Below, one piece after another: positions 43,444 to 48,766 of a DNA stretch of 48,766 bases. A model generated the notes under the pieces. That model searched no databases. It had not been told where the DNA came from and was given only the letters and a program-made list of their open reading frames with translations. Location: NCBI GenBank assembly GCA_002399975.1, contig DHER01000094.1, positions 1-48,766 of the forward strand, in the 5' to 3' direction. The DNA is from Firmicutes bacterium UBA4845. Lineage in GTDB: Bacteria > Bacillota > Clostridia > Tissierellales > Sedimentibacteraceae. The stretch's first letter is position 1, and each line of letters begins with the position of its first letter. The translations under genes were made by a program, and so were the position numbers.

Positions 43444-44014
43444 CGTTTTCACCTCCTTTGATTCTTATTAAAATTAAACTAGCAATCAAAAACAAGGTAA
43501 TTATAATTGTATAAAAAAATCTTATATTAAAATTATACAATACTAAACTTAGTATATAAAATACAGACAATAAAAATAAAGTTATTTTTTTATTCTTAAC
43601 CTTTTGTTTTTTTGTCAATTTTTTGTTTTCATTATCAACAGGAGCATATTTTAAAATAATATAAACTGTTAAGGCAATTAGTGCTGCTGACGAAGTGCCA
43701 ATAATTTCACGCGGAATAAAATTCACTGCTGCCATCGTAATTAAATAAATTGTAATTAATGTCATGTTACATTTGATATAAGAATTAGCATGATATCCGC
43801 CCGAATACATCCTGACAGATATAAATGCAGATAAGAACAAAACCGTATTTACCAAATTATTTAAAAAAATTCCCAAAGTTAAAATTATAGCAATGCCTAT
43901 AACGGAAGAAAATATTAAATGCAGACCATAAACATATATTTCTTTTTCTTCCTTACTAATTATTTCATTTGTATAAAAATAATTAGTTATATTTTCTGAT
44001 AAATATTTAATCAT
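43403..44014 (-). CDS. agrB: AgrB, autoinducer peptide-processing protease
   Basis: The 203-residue membrane cysteine endopeptidase trims and cyclises AgrD. The active site is His75 and Cys82 in RMYSGGYHANSYIKC, seven residues apart as in S. aureus AgrB. There are about five to six membrane segments. The hydrophilic stretch at about 127-143 (DNENKKLTKKQKVKNKK) is a cytoplasmic loop. The last 13 codons are shared, in another frame, with agrD. A weak GAGG site lies before the start, and the promoter at 44050-44078 is its likely driver. Confidence 0.93.
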   Translation of the reverse strand: MIKYLSENITNYFYTNEIISKEEKEIYVYGLHLIFSSVIGIAIILTLGIFLNNLVNTVLFLSAFISVRMYSGGYHANSYIKCNMTLITIYLITMAAVNFIPREIIGTSSAALIALTVYIILKYAPVDNENKKLTKKQKVKNKKITLFLLSVFYILSLVLYNFNIRFFYTIIITLFLIASLILIRIKGGENDEKHKKNDAQICS

Positions 44015-44049
44015 TGAAAGCCTCTAATAATTAATTTAACCTTGTCTAA

Positions 44050-44118
44050 ATATTAACCGAATTACTTTTATAATTCAAGAGGTATGGGACAGTTGGCAAT
44101 ATACTAATATACTTGGCA
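44050..44118 (-). promoter_or_regulatory. agrBD promoter with candidate AgrA site
   Basis: On the minus strand TTGAAT (44078-44073), 17 bases and TAATAT (44055-44050) form a promoter. Directly upstream, on the plus strand, GGACAGTTGGCAAT (44087-44100) and a second TTGGCA (44113-44118) form direct repeats 20 bases apart. ACAGTT resembles the half-site of S. aureus AgrA. The same motif occurs before agrA. Confidence 0.65.
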
Positions 44119-45447
44119 TGTATTTTTGTTGTTTTTCCCCAATAATAAAATATCGCATATAAAAGTATTGCCATTTTCGGTAAAGTCTATTATTCCGTCG
44201 TATTTTTCAACTGTTTTTCTTATACTTCTTATTCCCATTCCATGATTTAATTTATCGGGCTTATCGGTCAATAACTCGGGATTATCCTGTAATACGGAGT
44301 TTGCTATTGTATTCTTAACCTGTATAGAAATATAACCTCGCTTTTTCATTATAGATAAATGTATTTGTTTATTATCCGTTAATTTTTCACATGCTTCTAT
44401 AGCATTGTCCAATAAATTCCCAAACAATATGTTTATATCGGCATCTTCTATTAGGTCTACTACTTCATAGCTAATATTGTACCCTGTTTTAATACCTTTG
44501 TAATTAGCTTCTGAAAACTTATTGTTAATAATGGCATTAAACATGTCATTTTTAGTAAATACAAATTTTTTTGTAAGTTCTATATTTTCTATCAAGCTGT
44601 TTATATAATTTAACGCTCTGTCATTATTCTTATCTTCAATAAAAGTTCGAATACCAAGCAATTGGTTTTTCATGTTATGCCTTATTGTCTGTATTTCCGT
44701 ATACAGATTTTTTAATTCAACGCTGTGCTTCTCTTGTAGCTTGATGTTTTGTTTTAGCAGCCGGTTCTCTGTTGAAATTTCATAATCTTTTACTGATTTC
44801 ATAAAAATTCGGTAAAATATCACATTAGCAGCTATTAATCCGAAAATTGACAGGAGTAAGTAAAATGTTCTCCTTTTGTCATTGTTGTAAACAGCTGATT
44901 CTGTAATTGTCACCATTATGAAAATTGTTAACATAGGTATTACAGTAATTAATATCCATGATGAATCCGGTACTTTTTTATAATTACCGGACCTGAATTT
45001 TAAAATAATCCTTGATATATAAAATAAAGTAATTTTAGATGAAAGCAATAGTACAAATCTGTGAGCTTCAGATGTAACCATCATAGAATCAACGCTAACA
45101 TTGAATATTATACCAAATATAAATATGTAACATCCGTTTGTTAAAATTAATATGACATTAATTAAAATACAGCTGTATATTTTAATCAAAGGATGCCCTT
45201 TGAGAGCAGTCATACTGTATATTATCATGATAGCTATTGCTATATAACTTGGTATTTCAATGGGCACGTCCACGTAGTTAGACATGGATACATCAGCAAA
45301 AAGCAATACTACTGTCGTCAAAAACATAATTCTCTGCTTAATGCCTTCATATTTACAACCATTAAATTTAGTTATAAACTCTATTAAGAGACATGATTCA
45401 AAAATATTTATTGCCAGTTCAAATAATAATATCAATGCTTCCCCCAT
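44104..45447 (-). CDS. agrC: AgrC-like sensor histidine kinase
   Basis: The protein has 447 residues. About six to seven membrane segments (5-215) would sense the external peptide. A coiled region leads to the phosphoacceptor His257 (IRHNMKNQLLG) and a GHKL ATPase with NLLDNAIEACEKL (344-356) and HGMGIRSIRKTVEKYDG. This is the HPK10 type of peptide-sensing kinases. GAGGTG precedes the start, 4 bases after the agrA stop. An 89-base gap with its own promoter separates it from agrB. Confidence 0.93.
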   Translation of the reverse strand: MGEALILLFELAINIFESCLLIEFITKFNGCKYEGIKQRIMFLTTVVLLFADVSMSNYVDVPIEIPSYIAIAIMIIYSMTALKGHPLIKIYSCILINVILILTNGCYIFIFGIIFNVSVDSMMVTSEAHRFVLLLSSKITLFYISRIILKFRSGNYKKVPDSSWILITVIPMLTIFIMVTITESAVYNNDKRRTFYLLLSIFGLIAANVIFYRIFMKSVKDYEISTENRLLKQNIKLQEKHSVELKNLYTEIQTIRHNMKNQLLGIRTFIEDKNNDRALNYINSLIENIELTKKFVFTKNDMFNAIINNKFSEANYKGIKTGYNISYEVVDLIEDADINILFGNLLDNAIEACEKLTDNKQIHLSIMKKRGYISIQVKNTIANSVLQDNPELLTDKPDKLNHGMGIRSIRKTVEKYDGIIDFTENGNTFICDILLLGKNNKNTCQVY

Positions 45448-45451
45448 ATAC

Positions 45452-46162
45452 TCACCTCAGATAATCTAAAAGTTTCTGTCGGACATATTGCCTGCGAGAT
45501 CTGCTTACAGGTATCTTTATGTTGTCTTTCAATATTACAAAATCATTTTTAATGCTATAAATGTATTTTTGATTTACCAGGTATCCGAAATGAGTTCTTA
45601 TAAAGCCGTAATTTTCCAATTCTTTCTCTTTTTTATTTATACTGTCTCTGTATTTAAATTCTTTATGATTAACTGTATTAACAATAATATAGTTCCTGCT
45701 GCTTTCAATGTACAAAATACTGTTAACATCTATTTCATAATATTTATTTTCAATTTTTATATTTATTTTATATGATCTTTCATCAAACAATTTATATACT
45801 TCAGAAACTGTTTCGGAAATTTCTTCTTTTAATCTGGATTTCCGTATAAACCTGAATGGCTGTGCTTTTAAGGATTCATATACCAGCTCATCCTTGCATG
45901 TTACAAAAACAATAACAGTATTTTTGTTTATGTTTTTTATGGATTTGGCAGCATCAATACCATTAAATTCCGGCATTTCTATGTCTAAAAAAATTATGTC
46001 AAAATTTTCTTCACAATTATATTCTATAAGGTTTTTTGCATTGTTAAATTTTATAATTTCAAAATCACAGTCCTTTTTGCCAAATTCTTCTTTTGCTATT
46101 TTATATAAATTGTCTAATGCAGCCTCTTCATCATCGCAAATTCCAATTCTATAGTATTTCAT
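45452..46162 (-). CDS. agrA: AgrA-like LytTR response regulator
   Basis: The protein has 236 residues. The receiver domain has phosphoacceptor Asp60 (IIFLDIEMP) with Asp10/Asp11. The LytTR DNA-binding domain (about 130-236) contains LYIESSRNYIIVNTV, FIRTHFGYLVNQKYI and IPVSRSRRQYV. AGGGGG lies before the start. It heads the operon, unlike S. aureus, where agrBDCA is the order. It should bind the repeats at 46229-46260 and 44087-44118. Confidence 0.93.
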   Translation of the reverse strand: MKYYRIGICDDEEAALDNLYKIAKEEFGKKDCDFEIIKFNNAKNLIEYNCEENFDIIFLDIEMPEFNGIDAAKSIKNINKNTVIVFVTCKDELVYESLKAQPFRFIRKSRLKEEISETVSEVYKLFDERSYKINIKIENKYYEIDVNSILYIESSRNYIIVNTVNHKEFKYRDSINKKEKELENYGFIRTHFGYLVNQKYIYSIKNDFVILKDNIKIPVSRSRRQYVRQKLLDYLR

Positions 46163-46228
46163 AATGCCCCCTATTTAATGTCATATAACTTAAAAGCATT
46201 TTCATAATATCTATTTTATTTGGAAACC

Positions 46229-46260
46229 GGACAATTGTCAATCAGCTGTAACAGTTTTAG
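46229..46260. promoter_or_regulatory. Candidate AgrA site upstream of agrA
   Basis: GGACAATTGTCAAT (46229-46242) matches the agrB upstream motif at 12 of 14 bases. ACAGTTTTAG starts 20 bases after the first ACA, the same spacing as the agrB pair. I found no clear promoter boxes between this site and agrA. Confidence 0.55.
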
Positions 46261-46321
46261 GAAAAACTATAAAATATGAGAAAAGATTAAAGAACGTTTG
46301 TCTTTTTAAATAAAATTTATT

Positions 46322-47158
46322 CTATCTTCCCTTCAAGATAAATACGGAAAGTTCCGGAGGCGCCATAAATCTTAGAGGTATATGTGATGTACCCAAGCCT
46401 ACGTTTACATACAGCACAGTCTGCCTATAATTGTTAAAACTATAAATACCCCCTGTATATTTTTGAGCCATGGATGGAAAAAATAATTTTATTCCCGGAA
46501 GATTTACCTGTCCGCCATGGCTGTGCCCGGACAAGAACAAATCTATGTTATACTGCAATAATGGATCTACTACATCCGGCTCGTGGCTCAGCACAATATT
46601 GTAACTGTCATCATCAAGCAATTTAATCAGCTTTTTTTTGTCAAATTTGCCGAATATGGAGTCATCCATACCTATAATGTTTATATTATATTCACCTAAG
46701 CTTACTTTTTCATTTTTCAACAGTTTAAAGCCGCTATTTTTCATTATTTTTTTATATATACGTTCTGCTCCCCCTCCATAGTCGTGATTACCATAAATAG
46801 CATACTTGCCCAAGGGAGCCTTAATCTCGCTCAGTATCTCCCAAATTTCATTTATATTTCCCTTGTTTTCGTACTTATTGTATTCATCTATCAAATCACC
46901 AGTAAAAACCACAATATCAGGGATTTCTTCATTAATTTTTTCTACAGATTTTTTTATATCTGCCTCATTGAAATTTTCAGATATGTGCATATCCGAAAAT
47001 TGGAGTATTCTTAATTCCTTCTTATCTTTGGTTATGAGGCTGCTGTTTATATTTTCATAATGCACCTTCAAAAGACCAGGTTCTATAAATCTTGCATATA
47101 TGTAAAAAGATATAACTGCTAAAAAAATTGTTAATAAAAAAGCAAAAAATTTTCTCAA
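46322..47158 (-). CDS. Membrane-anchored metallophosphoesterase (YkuE/YaeI type)
   Basis: The 278-residue protein has one N-terminal membrane segment (4-24). Metal-binding motifs of calcineurin-like phosphoesterases follow in order: QFSDMHIS, TGDLIDE, YGNHDYGG, LSHEPDV and SGHSHGGQV. Relatives hydrolyse UDP-diacylglucosamine or act on wall and lipid phosphates. The substrate here is unknown. The start codon is TTG at 47158, next to a GGGGGAAGGG run. It lies upstream of agrA on the same strand with 159 bases between. Confidence 0.88.
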   Translation of the reverse strand: MRKFFAFLLTIFLAVISFYIYARFIEPGLLKVHYENINSSLITKDKKELRILQFSDMHISENFNEADIKKSVEKINEEIPDIVVFTGDLIDEYNKYENKGNINEIWEILSEIKAPLGKYAIYGNHDYGGGAERIYKKIMKNSGFKLLKNEKVSLGEYNINIIGMDDSIFGKFDKKKLIKLLDDDSYNIVLSHEPDVVDPLLQYNIDLFLSGHSHGGQVNLPGIKLFFPSMAQKYTGGIYSFNNYRQTVLYVNVGLGTSHIPLRFMAPPELSVFILKGR

Positions 47159-47205
47159 TACCCTTCCCCCAAAAAAGTTTCAAATTGTAGTATATCAAAT
47201 TTGGC

Positions 47206-47275
47206 AAAAAAAATAAAGCTAAACTTCATTCATTAAATATTGCTTGATTTTTCAATGGATTTAAAGTTTTGCTTT
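47206..47275 (-). terminator. Possible terminator of veg
   Basis: On the minus strand AAAGCAAAACTT and AAGTTTAGCTTT pair at 11 of 12 positions around a long loop (about 36 bases), followed by ATTTTTTTT. The loop is longer than usual. Confidence 0.45.
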
Positions 47276-47293
47276 ATTTAAATGGCCTTATTT

Positions 47294-47551
47294 TTACATG
47301 ATTCTTGTTTTTTCTTCATTACACATGAAAAACTCAACATTATTTGTCAGAATATCAATGTAATTAAATGACATAACTCTTTTTAATCCTTTGTTCTCAA
47401 CATGGACCGTAAAAACCGAAGGATAGGTATCGGCAATTATTCCCTCGTTAATTTGTGATCTTCTCTTTCCTTTTTTTACCTTAAAACTGACTCTTTTCCC
47501 TATATATTCTTCAACTAATTCCTTAACTCTCATAACAGAATCCACTGTCAA
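47294..47551 (-). CDS. veg: Veg family protein
   Basis: The protein has 85 residues. RVKELVEEYIGKRVSFKVKKGKR, the central GIIADTYPSVFTVHV and the YIDILTNNVEF stretch match Veg of B. subtilis (86 residues), which affects biofilm gene expression and spore outgrowth. It resembles a small SH3-like beta barrel. The start is TTG at 47551, with AAGGTGG five bases upstream. An ATG 17 codons earlier would exceed the family length and add a hydrophobic run. Confidence 0.9.
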   Translation of the reverse strand: MTVDSVMRVKELVEEYIGKRVSFKVKKGKRRSQINEGIIADTYPSVFTVHVENKGLKRVMSFNYIDILTNNVEFFMCNEEKTRIM

Positions 47552-47699
47552 AAAACCACCTTCTAAACTATAATAAATGAAAAGCAGGTAAATATTCTTC
47601 ATTTGTTGATATGTTTACCATTATTTTAAAAATTATGTGTTTTTTCTTGTATTTACTTTATTTTTATCTTGCAAAGAATAAAAAAAAAGAATAGTATTA

Positions 47700-47852
47700 T
47701 AGTATTGGCATATCAAAAAGGAAGTGAAAGTAATGGACGAGGTCCCTACGGCCGAACGGTCTGATTATTTGAAAAAACCAAATACTTCTCTATTACTGAA
47801 CTTTTTATCAATTTGGTAATAGAGAAAATCTATTATTAAATTGAGGTGGATA
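47700..47852 (+). promoter_or_regulatory. Structured leader of corA
   Basis: About 150 bases between a likely -10 (TATTAT near 47696) and the corA start. Two short hairpins (GGAC/GTCC and GGCC/GGTC) lie at about 47736-47762. An 11-bp perfect stem follows: TTCTCTATTAC with GTAATAGAGAA. CCAAAT and ATTTGG can pair instead and would disturb it. No T-run follows. I could not assign it to a known riboswitch class. Confidence 0.5.
47733..47819 (+). CDS. Possible 28-codon leader peptide upstream of corA
   Basis: ATG at 47733 follows GGAAGTGAAAGTA and opens 28 codons (beginning MDEVPTAERSDYLKK, ending LLLNFLSIW) that close at 47819, 33 bases before corA. The reading frame runs through the hairpins of the leader. 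Salmonella corA has a regulatory leader ORF (corL), so a similar role is possible. Chance is also possible for a frame this short. Confidence 0.35.
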   Translation: MDEVPTAERSDYLKKPNTSLLLNFLSIW

Positions 47853-48766
47853 ATGCTTAATATATACAAAACAGTTGATGATACTCTTTTGACGCTGGAA
47901 GAAATAGAAGATGGGGCATGGATCAGCCTAGTTAACCCTGCGCCTGAAGAGCTTAATTTTATTGGGAAAAAACTTTCTGTGGAAAAAGACTTCTTAGGAG
48001 CGGCTTTGGACGAAGAAGAAACCGCACGTTTAGAAACAGAAGACGACCAGGTATTAATATTGGTTGATACCCCATATGTTGAAAAAGCCGATAATCATAT
48101 AGTTTATGAAACATTGCCTTTGGGAATTATAATTACGGACAAAAATATAATTACTGTATGCCTGAAAAATTCCATAATAATGGGCCAATTTGAAAAAAAT
48201 AATATTCGTACATTTTGCACTTATAAAAAATACAGGTTTTTGTATCAAATACTCTATAAAAATGCTCAAAGGTATCTACTTTATTTAAGACAAATTGACA
48301 AAATGAGCAATCATGTTGAAACACAGCTCCATCAGTCTATGAAAAACAAGGAACTATTCCAGCTGCTGGACTTGGAAAAATCATTGGTTTATATAACAAC
48401 TTCATTAAGCGCAAATCAAGTTGTTCTGGAAAAAATTATGCGCATCAATATTATTAAGAAATATTCCGAAGATGAAGATTTGTTGGAGGATGTAATAATT
48501 GAAAATAAACAGGCTATAGAAATGGCTAATATATACAGCGGTATATTAAGCGGTATGATGGATGCATATGCTTCAATTATATCCAACAATCTTAATATAG
48601 TCATGAAACTTTTAACGTCAATTACTATTCTAATGGCAATACCAACAATGTTTTCCGGATTCTTTGGAATGAACCTTAAGAATATTCCATTTGAAACATC
48701 TCCCTTCGGATTTTGGATTGTACTTGGCATATCAATATTGACAGCTTGTATTGCAGGATTCATTCT
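47853..48766 (+). CDS. corA: CorA-type magnesium/divalent cation transporter, 3' end beyond window
   Basis: The frame stays open for 304 codons and runs off the window, which is nearly complete for CorA (about 310-320 residues). An N-terminal cytoplasmic alpha/beta domain (1-150) and long stalk helices lead to two membrane segments. The first ends in the signature GMN (272-274, in FSGFFGMN). The second (FGFWIVLGISILTACIAGF) is cut at its end. It moves Mg2+, possibly also Co2+ or Ni2+. GAGGTGG lies before the ATG. A structured leader precedes it. Confidence 0.93.
   Translation, partial: MLNIYKTVDDTLLTLEEIEDGAWISLVNPAPEELNFIGKKLSVEKDFLGAALDEEETARLETEDDQVLILVDTPYVEKADNHIVYETLPLGIIITDKNIITVCLKNSIIMGQFEKNNIRTFCTYKKYRFLYQILYKNAQRYLLYLRQIDKMSNHVETQLHQSMKNKELFQLLDLEKSLVYITTSLSANQVVLEKIMRINIIKKYSEDEDLLEDVIIENKQAIEMANIYSGILSGMMDAYASIISNNLNIVMKLLTSITILMAIPTMFSGFFGMNLKNIPFETSPFGFWIVLGISILTACIAGFI

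Noticed and set aside
48054..48763. Minus-strand frames at 48054-48269 and 48416-48763
   Set aside because: They are opposite the clear corA frame, which runs off the end of the window without a stop. corA has the GMN motif and a good ribosome site.

Overview
The window is low-GC DNA with the gene content of an anaerobic, spore-forming Clostridia-type Firmicute. The pointers are ctsR-mcsA-mcsB-clpC, a SleL-type spore cortex hydrolase, two T-box leaders, a SigV/RsiV pair, Veg, an agr quorum-sensing locus and a type 3 prolyl-tRNA synthetase. The protein sequences suggest an amino-acid fermenter of the Tissierellia/Sedimentibacter type, but that placement is inference. I see no rRNA, tRNA, insertion sequence, prophage or CRISPR array. 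Most of it reads as core chromosome, nearly all on the minus strand.

Layout. 0.1-7.9 kb: rmuC, asd, a TIM-barrel lipoprotein, purA (plus strand, strong promoter), then a three-gene block of a membrane protein, a J-domain protein with a cysteine-rich tail and a DUF5685 protein. 8-14.6 kb: a complete phosphate module, transcribed pstS-pstC-pstA-pstB-phoU-phoP-phoR, behind a candidate Pho box. Its PstS is circularly permuted: the two halves of the binding protein are in reversed order. 14.7-20.2 kb: a long glutamine synthetase, a HAD phosphatase, a Lys/Glu-rich protein of unknown function and a LysM-GH18 cortex hydrolase. 20.3-25.6 kb: aspS-gatC-gatA-gatB behind a T-box whose specifier reads as Asn (AAC). 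With a non-discriminating-type AspRS, this looks like a self-regulated unit for tRNA-dependent asparagine formation.

25.6-31.4 kb: a divergent SLOG-family/XRE pair around a palindrome, then the CtsR-controlled protein-quality operon. 31.6-34.4 kb: sigV-rsiV behind an ECF-type promoter, a 1-Cys-type peroxiredoxin and a TetR remnant. 34.4-39.9 kb: an EF-G paralogue, a TolC-like protein, and proS under a second T-box. 40.3-43 kb: a YfcC-family transporter with isoaspartyl dipeptidase.

43.2-46.3 kb: an agr system ordered agrA-agrC-agrB-agrD. It includes an unlisted 45-residue AgrD whose ring residue is Ser rather than Cys, and a 14-bp motif (GGACARTTGKCAAT) shared by the agrA and agrB upstream regions. 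46.3-48.8 kb: a metallophosphoesterase, veg, and a CorA transporter cut by the window end. CorA is preceded by a roughly 150-base leader with a 28-codon open frame and alternative hairpins. The best candidates for something undescribed are the permuted PstS, the Ser-type AgrD with its operator, and the corA leader.
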